Origin: Kiritimatiellia bacterium
GTDB lineage: Bacteria > Verrucomicrobiota > Kiritimatiellia > RFP12 > UBA1067
DNA length: 7,886 nt
Assembly: GCA_017959645.1 (NCBI GenBank)
Contig: JAGDAE010000009.1
Coordinates: forward strand, 1-7,886
Direction of reading: 5' to 3'
Numbering within the stretch: the first letter of the stretch is position 1; the number at the start of each line of letters is the position of its first letter. The notes under the pieces were generated by a model. That model did not search any database. It was given only the letters and a program-made list of their open reading frames with translations, and was not told the origin of the DNA. Positions 1-7,375 of the stretch are shown piece after piece. The position numbers and the translations under genes were made by a program.

Positions 1-896
1 CATGGTGCGGATTGTACCATTTTGCGTCTTACCGCGTCAATACGCGAATGCATCCACGCCGCGGCGAAAACGACAAGCGCGAAGCCGGCGAAAGAAAGCG
101 CGTCGGGGAGCTGGCCGAAGAATGCGAACCCCAGAAGTGCTGTGAAAACGATGCTGGAGTAGTCGTAGACGGCAATCTCTCTCGGCGCGGCGAAACCGTA
201 GGCGGCGGTTATGCCGAACTGGCCGAGCGCGGCGGAAATCCCGGCCAAGACGAGAACCGCCGTCTGCGCGGCCGTCATCGGCGTAAAATCGAATACGAAG
301 AACGGCAGCGAGGCGAGGCACGAGAACAGACTGAAGAAAAACACGATCGACGCCGGCTCCGCGCCCCGGCGCCGCAGCGAGCGCAGGCATGCGTAGGCTC
401 CGCCGGCGCAGACGCCGCCGAAAAGCGCGATCAAAAGCGGCAGCGACGCCGGCCCCGCGAAACCGGGCTTGGCGACGAGAACCACGCCGGCGAAGGCGAT
501 AGCAAGCGCCGCGAACTGTCTTGCCGACGCCTTCTCGCCGAGAAAAAGCCAGGCGGCGACGACCGTGAAGAACGGAGCGGTCTTGTTAAGCGTCTGCGCC
601 TCGGCGATCGGTATGCGGCCAAGGGCATGGAAATTGGCGAAGATACCGATCGTACCGAGCAGACAGCGCAAAAGCAGCACCGGCACCGACCGGGCGGGAA
701 ACGGACGCAGCCGGCCGCGTTTGCGCGCCAGCGCGAACGATGCGATCGCGAAAGCGACGGCGTTCCTGAAAAATCCCTTCTGGAAGGCCGACAGCGAATC
801 GCCGCAATCGTCTGCAAGGCGCACGAAAAACGCCATCATGGAGAAACCGAAGGCGCTTGCGAGAATCGAGAGTATCCCGCGCGACCTATCGGTCAT
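1..896 (-). CDS. EamA/DMT-family inner-membrane transporter (3' end at window edge)
   Basis: The 298 visible codons encode a strongly hydrophobic protein with the two-half layout of the drug/metabolite transporter superfamily, which normally has about ten membrane helices and 290-310 residues. The first half holds the typical 'NKTAPFF' (residues 104-110) and 'FLGEKAS' (118-124), followed by a helix ending 'VAKPG'. The second half holds 'YDYSSIVFTALLGFAFFGQLPD' as its equivalent, split here as YDYSS (244-248) and FFGQLPD (259-265). The substrate cannot be read from the sequence; relatives export or import small metabolites. The start at 896 lies inside the end of the glycosidase gene (11-nt overlap, ATG...TAG). 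It is preceded by GAAGGGG at 910-916, 13 nt upstream, which is rather long spacing. No stop occurs before the edge. The last two bases read TG, so a TGA stop overlapping an ATG of the next gene is plausible. The gene is the last visible member of the operon. Confidence 0.88.
   Translation of the reverse strand, partial: MTDRSRGILSILASAFGFSMMAFFVRLADDCGDSLSAFQKGFFRNAVAFAIASFALARKRGRLRPFPARSVPVLLLRCLLGTIGIFANFHALGRIPIAEAQTLNKTAPFFTVVAAWLFLGEKASARQFAALAIAFAGVVLVAKPGFAGPASLPLLIALFGGVCAGGAYACLRSLRRRGAEPASIVFFFSLFSCLASLPFFVFDFTPMTAAQTAVLVLAGISAALGQFGITAAYGFAAPREIAVYDYSSIVFTALLGFAFFGQLPDALSFAGFALVVFAAAWMHSRIDAVRRKMVQSAP
4..40 (-). promoter_or_regulatory. Candidate sigma70-type promoter inside the 3' end of the transporter gene
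   Basis: On the minus strand TTGACG (35-40) is followed after 18 bp by TACAAT (11-16), with TG in the extended -10 position (TGG-TACAAT, 11-19). The -35 hexamer and spacer length are the same as at the tRNA promoter (7472-7501). The 16-mer from TG through CACC (4-19) differs from the fadL-like promoter at only three positions. An ATG lies at 1-3, about 7 nt after the -10. This would drive a gene or RNA just beyond the left edge, making it an internal promoter of the operon or the start of the next unit. That it works is inference. Confidence 0.5.
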
Positions 897-3800
897 ATGC
901 GTCAAAAAGCCCCTTCAGGACCGAATCGGTGACCGGGAACACGGTTCCATGCCTGGCGTCCGGCGGGAAGGCGACCAAGTCGGTTATATCCTCCCAGCTA
1001 TGTCCGCGATCGCGGCTCCTGAGCGCACCGTATCCGCCTTCGGCGTAGCGGTCGAAAAACAGATACAGGTCGTCGCCGACCCAGAACGCCGTCGGGCCCT
1101 CGGTCCAGCTTGGGGTTATCGGGCCGGAAAGATTCGCCGGGTCGAACCCCTCTTTCAGCGATTTCGCGCGGACCATACGTATGTCTTTGCACAACGGCTG
1201 CGCGCTCTCGTTCTTGACGAACAGTATCCAGTCACCCTCCTTCGCATCCTTGACCGCAGCCGCGTCTATGCAGCTGAAACCCGGGTCGAACCAAAGCCGG
1301 GACGGGGAAAGCTCGGAAAAATCCCATGTGGTCGCGGCGTAGATACGGTGATCCATTCCGCCGACGTCGGCCACGGGTGAATCGGAAACCATCGAAGCCC
1401 AGTATACATAGAAACAGCCCTCGTCGCGGTCGAACGTAACCTCCGGGGCCCAGGCGTTCTTCGCCGACGGCTCGAACCCCATCACGTCCAGCGTCTCCTG
1501 CGCGGACCAATGGACGAGATCGATGCTTTTGGCGTGGCCTATTTCGCGCCCGCTCCATCCGGTCGACCAGACCATGTGGAAAACGTTCTGGTCGCTTCTG
1601 GCTATCGAAGGATCGCGCATGAGCCCGCCAGCCCCGGCCTTTGGCGCGAGAACCGGCCGGTCGCCGTTCAGGGGGAACCAGTCGAGTCCATTGTAGCTCC
1701 ACGCGAGATGCAGACCCGCCGCCTCGCCCGCGCGTCCGCCAGAGACGCGGTCGCTGAAATACGAGAACACGTAGCCCCCGCGCCTGCGGTTGTCGGCGAC
1801 CGAACCGGGGTCGGCGTTCCAGTCTTCGTCCATGAGTATGTAGGCGGCGCGTTCGTCCCAGGTGTCGAGCGTGTGCAGGGTTATCCTCAGCCGCCCTTCG
1901 AGATCTTCGAAAATCATCGCGTGCCCGCCGTTCTCGCCGAACAGAAGCTCGTGGTTCTTCCACGGCCCGGCCAGAGTGCCGCTCTCGCTCTTTACCTTGT
2001 AGACGCTGTAGTTGCCGTCCTTGAGAACCGTGCTCCAGATCATCCACAGCTCTCCGTTCTTCTTGCGGCGCAGAAACGGACCGTCGGTTATCCTCACCTT
2101 GTCGAGCCCGTCCGGCGCGTCGCTCTGCCTGAAAAGCGTCGTGACTTCGCCTGCCGCCTCGGACAAGTCGCCCGAGAGCGGAACCGCGCACACCTCGCCG
2201 TCGCCGACATCGACCCACTCGTGGCAGAAAACCATGTATGGACGCCCGTCTTCCACCCAGAGCGTGCCGTCGAGCGAACGCCAGCCCTCGGGGGTTATAG
2301 ACTTGCGCTTCATCACCCGGTACGGACCGCGCACGTCGTCGGAGACGAACGTCCACGTTCCGCGTTTGCCGTCGGAATAGTTTACCGTCGCGAACACATA
2401 CCATTTGCCGCCGTATTCGTGCACCTCCGGCGCCCATATCGCAGTCGAATCCACGTCCCCGGGAATCTCGAGAACCGGCTTCGGCTCGCTCCAGTGCTCG
2501 AGATCCGGCGATTCGTAGAGCTGCACGCCGCGGCCGGTCATGCCGAAGTAGTCGCCGCCCGTCCCCGGCTCGACGTAATATGTCGTGAAAAGCAGGTATT
2601 TGCCCTCTTCGCGGTCGACGACGATGTATGGATCCCGGGTGTGCAGATCCTCGCGCGCGACCGGATAGGCGAGATCGACCGCGAAAACCGCAGGGTCGAG
2701 AAAACCGAGTTTCGTTTCGATGACGCAGTCGCCGCCGGGTCCGGTGCCGAACCGGAGATTTTCCCACGATCCGTCCGCCGCGAGCCGCCTTATTCCGGCC
2801 GGCTCCAGCCCCTTGGGGAATTTAATCCCAAGCGAATCGAGATCGTCGTGGCCGAGATTCACCGCCGCGAGTATGCGCTCGCCCCCCTTTGCGCGACCCC
2901 ACTTCACCATGACCTCCCCGGTTCCGGGATAGTGCGGGAAATCGGTCTCGCCGCCGGAAAGAAGCGCCAAATACTCGACAATCTGGCGCTTCCGCGTCTC
3001 GTTGTAGAACGAGAATGCGTCGATGGAGACGTAATCTGGCAGCGTGGCTGCGAGAACCACGACTTCGCCGCCGGCGCTGTTGCGGAACCGGTAGCTGCCA
3101 GTCCCGATTTCGACAGCATTGCTCGAAAGCCCGGCTTCGCGGTGCCATAGGGTGGAGAGCGTCTCCGCGCGAGGGTCAAGCCCTTCGAGCTTCACCGCCC
3201 AGACCATGTCGTTGATCCGCCCGCCGGAGCCGATGGTCTCGAAAGACGCCACCGGCCCTTCCCACGGCTTCGCGTCGCATCCGATCAGCTCGCCGAAACC
3301 GCGCCGCGCGAGCGCGAGCGCCCCCTCTCCGTCGATTATCGCCTTTCGCGAAAGCAGAAACGATATGTCGCCGTCGGAAAGCTGCCGCACGTCTTCGCCA
3401 GAGATGGCCGAAATGCGCGCGTCGCGTACGGTGCAGGCGAACGGTATGCCGAATTTGCCCAGCGCCGCGCCATCCCAGCTTTTCAGTCCCCACCAGCCGT
3501 ACGGCTGCGCGTAGGGATGCTGCGGAAACGGAATCTTCACTCCGTCCCACGACGGCTCGAGTTCGAGCAGCTTCTCGAAAAAACCGCGCTTTCCGGCAAG
3601 CTCGCGGCGGTAGGCCAGCCCGCTCGCCGGCTCGTCGCCCGAAAGCCGGGTAATCCACACTTTGCCGCCTCTGCAGCCCTCGAGGACCGAAAGCGCGATA
3701 TGCGCGGCGAGATCTTTGGCGCTCATGGAATACTGGTTATGCGGACAGGTGTCGGGCTCGTCGATGACTATCACGTCGTCCGGGATCGTGTGCAGCTGCA

Positions 3801-4644
3801 TCGCCGTGCGATGCAGCCATGCCGGAACGTCCCTGGCGCTTTCGCCGAGATATCTGCTGTTGTTGAGCCTGACCACCGGCGTCTGGCCTTCCGCCGCGAG
3901 TATGCGCGCCATCCGCGCCGCATACTGCGCGTCCCACAGGCAGCAGCAGAACGAACCAGGTATCGAAGCGTCGACCTTGTCGAACTCTTCGCGCACGGCC
4001 TTGACCATGCCCGCCACCGAATCGGAAAGCAGACGGGAAAATTCTTTTGCCGCGGTCTCGTCGCCGCGCACGGCCTCGGCAAGCGTCTCGCGGGTGAATT
4101 CGCGCCCGAGACGGCGCTCCATCTCCTTCAAATGCAACGGACAGTAGCACGCCTCGCGACCGGTTATAAGCCGGGTATCGTCGTCGATCATGAAGAAATC
4201 GGGCCGTTGAGCCGCCAGCGTCGCCGCCTGCGCCCGGATGTAGCCAAGAAACCGTTCGTCGAGCGGACAGAACACGTACGGCGAACTGCCGTCGGCGAGA
4301 ACTATGGTCTGGTACGACGCGCGGGAATCCGGTATCCAGCCGTGGCCCATCGTCGCCTGGAAAAGCACTCCGCACCTGATGCCCTCCAGACGCTTCTTCA
4401 TGTCCGCGAAAAGCGGCGCGTACACTGCGGCCTTGTCGAAGACCGGCTCGCCCTCGGGAACCAGCGTGCACATGAACGCCGTAGAGTCGATTATCGTGTT
4501 CTCCACCAGAAAACGCTGGTCTTGCGCCACCGCTTCGGCGTCGGGAGAATCCAGCGGCGCGATGTTCATCCATCGCGGCGACTCGGAGGCGATCGCGCAG
4601 ATTGCGGCCAGAGCCGCCATGGCGGCCAGTGCTGTCTTCTTCAT
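886..4644 (-). CDS. Secreted multi-modular glycoside hydrolase: GH42-like barrel plus two GH43-type propellers
   Basis: This 1252-residue protein begins with a signal peptide (MKKT, hydrophobic to about residue 18, AIAS at 17-20). Residues 25-400 look like a TIM-barrel glycosidase related to beta-galactosidase-type families, with an acidic 'MIDDDTRL' (152-159), a Cys-rich 'REACYCPLHL' (163-172) and 'VIDEPDTCPH' (293-302). Residues about 400-455 resemble the GATase-like domain of such enzymes, followed by a beta-rich linker. Residues about 660-945 form a first GH43-type five-bladed propeller: DPYI (D671), SLDGTLW (D792), TDGPF (D854 where the family acid is usually Glu), GGHAMIF (906-912). Residues about 955-1245 form a second: RDPSI (D1011), CIDAAA (D1127), TEGPTAF (E1182), RHGTVF, with all three GH43 catalytic positions present. 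The likely role is cleavage of arabinose-, xylose- or galactose-containing polysaccharide outside the cytoplasm. The start at 4644 overlaps the upstream stop as ATGA; an ATG at 4653, with GAAGGG 12 nt before it, is an alternative. GH43 assignment of the C-terminal half is firm; the N-terminal family is less certain. Confidence 0.87.
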   Translation of the reverse strand: MKKTALAAMAALAAICAIASESPRWMNIAPLDSPDAEAVAQDQRFLVENTIIDSTAFMCTLVPEGEPVFDKAAVYAPLFADMKKRLEGIRCGVLFQATMGHGWIPDSRASYQTIVLADGSSPYVFCPLDERFLGYIRAQAATLAAQRPDFFMIDDDTRLITGREACYCPLHLKEMERRLGREFTRETLAEAVRGDETAAKEFSRLLSDSVAGMVKAVREEFDKVDASIPGSFCCCLWDAQYAARMARILAAEGQTPVVRLNNSRYLGESARDVPAWLHRTAMQLHTIPDDVIVIDEPDTCPHNQYSMSAKDLAAHIALSVLEGCRGGKVWITRLSGDEPASGLAYRRELAGKRGFFEKLLELEPSWDGVKIPFPQHPYAQPYGWWGLKSWDGAALGKFGIPFACTVRDARISAISGEDVRQLSDGDISFLLSRKAIIDGEGALALARRGFGELIGCDAKPWEGPVASFETIGSGGRINDMVWAVKLEGLDPRAETLSTLWHREAGLSSNAVEIGTGSYRFRNSAGGEVVVLAATLPDYVSIDAFSFYNETRKRQIVEYLALLSGGETDFPHYPGTGEVMVKWGRAKGGERILAAVNLGHDDLDSLGIKFPKGLEPAGIRRLAADGSWENLRFGTGPGGDCVIETKLGFLDPAVFAVDLAYPVAREDLHTRDPYIVVDREEGKYLLFTTYYVEPGTGGDYFGMTGRGVQLYESPDLEHWSEPKPVLEIPGDVDSTAIWAPEVHEYGGKWYVFATVNYSDGKRGTWTFVSDDVRGPYRVMKRKSITPEGWRSLDGTLWVEDGRPYMVFCHEWVDVGDGEVCAVPLSGDLSEAAGEVTTLFRQSDAPDGLDKVRITDGPFLRRKKNGELWMIWSTVLKDGNYSVYKVKSESGTLAGPWKNHELLFGENGGHAMIFEDLEGRLRITLHTLDTWDERAAYILMDEDWNADPGSVADNRRRGGYVFSYFSDRVSGGRAGEAAGLHLAWSYNGLDWFPLNGDRPVLAPKAGAGGLMRDPSIARSDQNVFHMVWSTGWSGREIGHAKSIDLVHWSAQETLDVMGFEPSAKNAWAPEVTFDRDEGCFYVYWASMVSDSPVADVGGMDHRIYAATTWDFSELSPSRLWFDPGFSCIDAAAVKDAKEGDWILFVKNESAQPLCKDIRMVRAKSLKEGFDPANLSGPITPSWTEGPTAFWVGDDLYLFFDRYAEGGYGALRSRDRGHSWEDITDLVAFPPDARHGTVFPVTDSVLKGLFDAYDR

Positions 4645-5828
4645 TTGTACCATGTCTTTCGTTCGCCCTTCGCGAGCTTGGCGAGGAAGTCCGCGAATGG
4701 ACGGTTTTTCCCGGATTCGGCGAAATCGATCGCCGGCTCGAACCCGAGATCGGAGCAGACGAACGCATATGCGAAAAATTCGAGCGTCCGCCCCATCGCG
4801 CGGCAACTCATGACGAAATCGGTTATCCTTCGTCCGGCGAGATCGGCGACTATGTAGCATACCAGCCCCTGCTTACCAAACCGGTCCGACGCCCTGAACG
4901 CGTACACTCTCTTCGACGGATCAGCGATAAGAGCGGCGAAATCTCCGCGCGTGCGCCTTTTCGTGGTCGCATTGAACTGGTTGGTCTTTCCCGCCATCTG
5001 CGCAAGACGGTCGAGATCGCCCTCGGCCGCCAGCGACGGCGCCGCGCGGAGATCGAGATCGCGCAGGTATTCGCCGCTGTCCGCGAAATTGCGCGGCCTC
5101 GCCGCTCTCGCGCGGTAGTCGGCCGCGCGCAGTCGGTCCTCGTCGGTCTTCCCCATGTCGAAGAAGAAGTATTCCCGCAATCTGCGCAGAAACTGCGCCG
5201 GCTTCGACATGTCTTCGGGGAACGGCGCGACCGCGACTTCGGGCAGATGCGCCGCCATCTGCGCGCGTTCGTGCGGATTGTCGTCGACGAACACCACGCT
5301 GTCGGTGCCGAGGTTCAGCTCCCTGCAGGCCTCGACCAGATTCCCGGCCTTCGGCGCCCAGTTGACTTTGCAGAGCGTAAACCAGTCCAGTTCGAAAGGA
5401 TCGTTCTTGGACAGCAGCACCAGCGCCACGCCGTCGTCGCGAAGCGCCTTCAGACCCTCCTGGAACTCCGAATACGGCACGAGCGCATCGGGTCCGTCCT
5501 CGGAGAGTATCCCCTTCCACAGCGTATTGTCGGCGTCGACCGCGAGGACTTTGCGCGGAGACTTCAGTACCTCGAACGAGAATTCATCCACTATCGCCCG
5601 TATACCGTCCAGCGAATACGGCATCCCGGCGAGCTTGAGCATGCGCCCGTCGCGAAAGCCCTCGACCTCCTTTTCGAGAACGCCGTCGTGGGAGGTCACG
5701 TCGTAGACGAAATCCGGCAGGAACCCTTCCGTCCCGGCGGATTCCTGCGGCACAATCTCGTATCCCGCTTCACGGAAATACGGCGCAATCAGCTCGAGCG
5801 CCACGCTTCCCGTAAGCGCGACCTTCAT
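4641..5828 (-). CDS. FkbH-like HAD-IIIC / GNAT-type protein
   Basis: This 395-residue protein has the HAD-superfamily IIIC core: motif I 'DADNTLW' (98-104, nucleophile D98 and D100), motif II 'LLSKND' (138-143), a conserved Lys in 'APKAGN' (158-163), and motif III 'FVDDNPHER' (180-188). The C-terminal part has the FkbH-type acyltransferase signatures 'KTNQFNATT' (281-289) and 'MSCRAMGR' (340-347). FkbH proteins use 1,3-bisphosphoglycerate to load a glyceryl group on an acyl-carrier protein, a step known from methoxymalonyl-ACP synthesis; related proteins occur in surface-polysaccharide clusters. About 90 residues precede the HAD core, as in longer family members. The start follows the stop of the fadL-like gene by only 3 nt and has no good ribosome-binding site at normal spacing, which suggests reinitiation. 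The stop overlaps the next ATG. No carrier protein or polyketide enzyme is in the window, so the acceptor is unknown. Confidence 0.9.
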   Translation of the reverse strand: MKVALTGSVALELIAPYFREAGYEIVPQESAGTEGFLPDFVYDVTSHDGVLEKEVEGFRDGRMLKLAGMPYSLDGIRAIVDEFSFEVLKSPRKVLAVDADNTLWKGILSEDGPDALVPYSEFQEGLKALRDDGVALVLLSKNDPFELDWFTLCKVNWAPKAGNLVEACRELNLGTDSVVFVDDNPHERAQMAAHLPEVAVAPFPEDMSKPAQFLRRLREYFFFDMGKTDEDRLRAADYRARAARPRNFADSGEYLRDLDLRAAPSLAAEGDLDRLAQMAGKTNQFNATTKRRTRGDFAALIADPSKRVYAFRASDRFGKQGLVCYIVADLAGRRITDFVMSCRAMGRTLEFFAYAFVCSDLGFEPAIDFAESGKNRPFADFLAKLAKGERKTWYK

Positions 5829-5831
5829 GCG

Positions 5832-7238
5832 TCAGAACCTGTAGGTGACCGAGAAGCCGCCGGCGTGGCAAAAGCCCCAATCAGTCTCCAGATCGTAGGT
5901 GTTGCCGAGCGCGTCGTCCATGTGCATGTCGCGTCCGTCCATGAAAATGCACGCATACGAAAGCGCCAGCTCGAAACCTCCCCAGCAGTTCCACGTAAAT
6001 CCGGTTCCGAGAATGTGGCGGTTTGCCGGCGGGAGCATCACCGACTGCTGGGTGCTTCTGGTGGAGTCCATGTCATACGTGTACGAGACCATCCACCGCC
6101 AGTCCTCGGCGAAATCCCAGCACGAACCGATCGAGAACCTCCAGGTGTCGCGCCAGTCCATCTTGATGTCGCGGTCGCCTTCCTTCCCGTCGGGCGGCAG
6201 GTCGAAGTAAAGGTTGCCGAACTCTCCCCACTGCGTCCACGACACCATCGCGCCGATATGCCAGGTCGGGTACACGTCCCAGTTGAAACCGCCGGCGATC
6301 GACTGCGGCAGGGAGAGGTCGCACCCGCCGCGACCGGTCCTCTTGCGCGCCTCTGACGAAACGCTGCTGCGTATCGTCGCATCGGCCGTGCTGATGTAGC
6401 GTTCCTTGACCGCAGCCGGTATCATCGCGATCTGGGCCGGCGTGTAGCCGCTCTCCATCATAGTCTGGTAGGTCTTCGCCGTCGCCAGCTGGCGGATGCC
6501 GGCGTTGTTTTCGCGAACCACCCGGTTGCGCGACCGGCCCCTTACCTTCACGTCGATTTCCGATTTGTACACGACGCCCACCGAAAACGTGTCGGTGATG
6601 TCATATTTCGTGCCGATCTGCCAGCCGAAATCCTTGAAGTCGTTGTCGCCGGTTATGTGGTTTTTGAATCTAGCGAGCTCCACGCCGTTCATCGGAACTT
6701 GCGGATACGAATACTGCTCGAAATCGAAGAACAGCCACCTCAAACCCGCTCCGACCGACCACTTGTCGGTGATCTTGTAAGCGAGGTTGGGGTTTATCAC
6801 CAGTCCCTCGATCGTCGTCTCGGTGGCGCTCCAGTCCATGAGCCATTTCTTGTGGTACTTGGAGCCGAGTCCGTAATCGGCGCCGATGCCGAGGCCGAAC
6901 GCGAAATCGAACGGCAGCGGAACCGCCAGTTGCACGTGCGGCAACCAGAACAGGCCTGGATCCATCTTGTATTCATGGTACGACGAACCACGCATGCGCG
7001 CGTCGACCCTGCCGCGCGGATGCTCCGTCACGAAACCGACGCTGACGGTTATGTTGGTCAGGTCGGTCAGAGTGGCGGGGTTGTTGAAGTTCGCCGACGC
7101 GTCCATCGCCTTTCCGACGAGCGCTCCGCCCATCGCATGGCTCACCGCAGACGGCTGGTACAGGGCGAATCCGCTTGCAAAAGACCTTGCCGCGATCGCA
7201 GAGACGATAGCGGCCGTTACGAGTTTTTTTGTTTTCAT
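5832..7238 (-). CDS. FadL/OMPP1/TodX-family outer-membrane protein
   Basis: This 468-residue protein has a signal peptide (MKTKK, hydrophobic stretch, ARSFA with likely cleavage after A21). The mature start 'SGFALYQPSA' matches the conserved N-terminal hatch beginning of FadL-family channels, followed by 'AMGGALVGKAMDASANFNNPA' split as AMGGA (35-39) and FNNPA (51-55). Many alternating aromatic strands follow, including 'LSLPQSIAGGFNW' (308-320), a common FadL strand. The chain ends in YRF, the terminal-aromatic signal used for barrel insertion. FadL proteins pass hydrophobic molecules such as long-chain fatty acids or aromatics across the outer membrane. Residues about 231-300 form a long polar insertion, probably extracellular. 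This is the first gene of the operon. The ATG at 7238 is only 10 nt after a TATAAT and has no Shine-Dalgarno. An open frame continues upstream, but it reads through the tRNA gene and is not coding. Function as a channel is likely; the ligand is not known. Confidence 0.9.
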   Translation of the reverse strand: MKTKKLVTAAIVSAIAARSFASGFALYQPSAVSHAMGGALVGKAMDASANFNNPATLTDLTNITVSVGFVTEHPRGRVDARMRGSSYHEYKMDPGLFWLPHVQLAVPLPFDFAFGLGIGADYGLGSKYHKKWLMDWSATETTIEGLVINPNLAYKITDKWSVGAGLRWLFFDFEQYSYPQVPMNGVELARFKNHITGDNDFKDFGWQIGTKYDITDTFSVGVVYKSEIDVKVRGRSRNRVVRENNAGIRQLATAKTYQTMMESGYTPAQIAMIPAAVKERYISTADATIRSSVSSEARKRTGRGGCDLSLPQSIAGGFNWDVYPTWHIGAMVSWTQWGEFGNLYFDLPPDGKEGDRDIKMDWRDTWRFSIGSCWDFAEDWRWMVSYTYDMDSTRSTQQSVMLPPANRHILGTGFTWNCWGGFELALSYACIFMDGRDMHMDDALGNTYDLETDWGFCHAGGFSVTYRF

Positions 7239-7248
7239 ATGGGTGCGT

Positions 7249-7257
7249 ATTATATCA
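7249..7257 (-). promoter_or_regulatory. Extended -10 promoter of the fadL-like operon
   Basis: The minus strand reads TGA-TATAAT, a perfect extended -10 element. The -10 hexamer is 7249-7254 and ends 10 nt before the ATG. With usual spacing transcription would start near 7242, leaving a leader of only a few bases. No TTGACA-like hexamer is found at 16-19 bp (the region reads as a GC-rich CCCAC stretch), so the promoter would rely on the extended -10 or an activator. The downstream ACGCACC is nearly the same as at the tRNA promoter. Confidence 0.6.
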
Positions 7258-7288
7258 TATTCCGGCTCTTTTGTGGGCGGCGAACTCC

Positions 7289-7311
7289 AAAAAACGGCGC
7301 CAGACCGTTTC
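7289..7311 (-). terminator. Second, weaker intrinsic terminator after tRNA-Ala
   Basis: On the minus strand AAACGG (7305-7310) pairs with CCGTTT (7292-7297) around a 7-base loop, and the T run continues through 7289 (six T in all, three of them in the stem). A G-T wobble (7311 with 7291) can lengthen the stem. It lies just after the strong terminator and before the operon promoter, so it may act as a backup. The stem is short and partly A-T, so efficiency is uncertain. Confidence 0.45.
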
Positions 7312-7318
7312 GAGCCAT

Positions 7319-7355
7319 AAAAAAACGCGGCGCGTCCCCGAGGGACGAAAGCCGC
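7319..7355 (-). terminator. Strong intrinsic terminator of tRNA-Ala
   Basis: The minus strand holds GCGGC (7351-7355), TTT, CGTCCC (7342-7347), a TCG loop, GGGACG (7333-7338), C, GCCGC (7327-7331), then G and seven T (7319-7325). This is an 11-bp GC-rich stem with a 3x1 internal loop and a clear U tract. It begins about 20 nt after the encoded CCA of the tRNA, so it ends the tRNA transcript and separates it from the downstream operon. Confidence 0.87.
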
Positions 7356-7375
7356 TTCTCGCGCTTTCCGCCGAT

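Noticed and set aside
1232..2767. Long minus-strand frame of 511 codons inside the glycosidase
   Set aside because: It is the alternative frame of the GH43 region, with Arg/Gly-rich low-complexity translation, while the main frame carries all the GH43 motifs.
1510..3150. Long open frames on the plus strand (for example 1510-3150, 3517-4857, 4602-6356)
   Set aside because: They are antisense shadows of GC-rich minus-strand genes; their Arg/Pro/Ala-heavy translations show no family motifs, and they cross real gene borders.
4642..4653. TGG-TACAAA before the glycosidase start, resembling the left-edge -10 (both contain ATGGTACAA)
   Set aside because: No -35 lies at suitable spacing and the implied start would fall inside the coding region; the match is better explained by chance and by the start-codon context.
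4654..4860. In-frame upstream extension of the glycosidase to a start at 4860
   Set aside because: The added residues are Arg-rich out-of-frame translation of the FkbH-like gene, and a good signal peptide begins at 4644.
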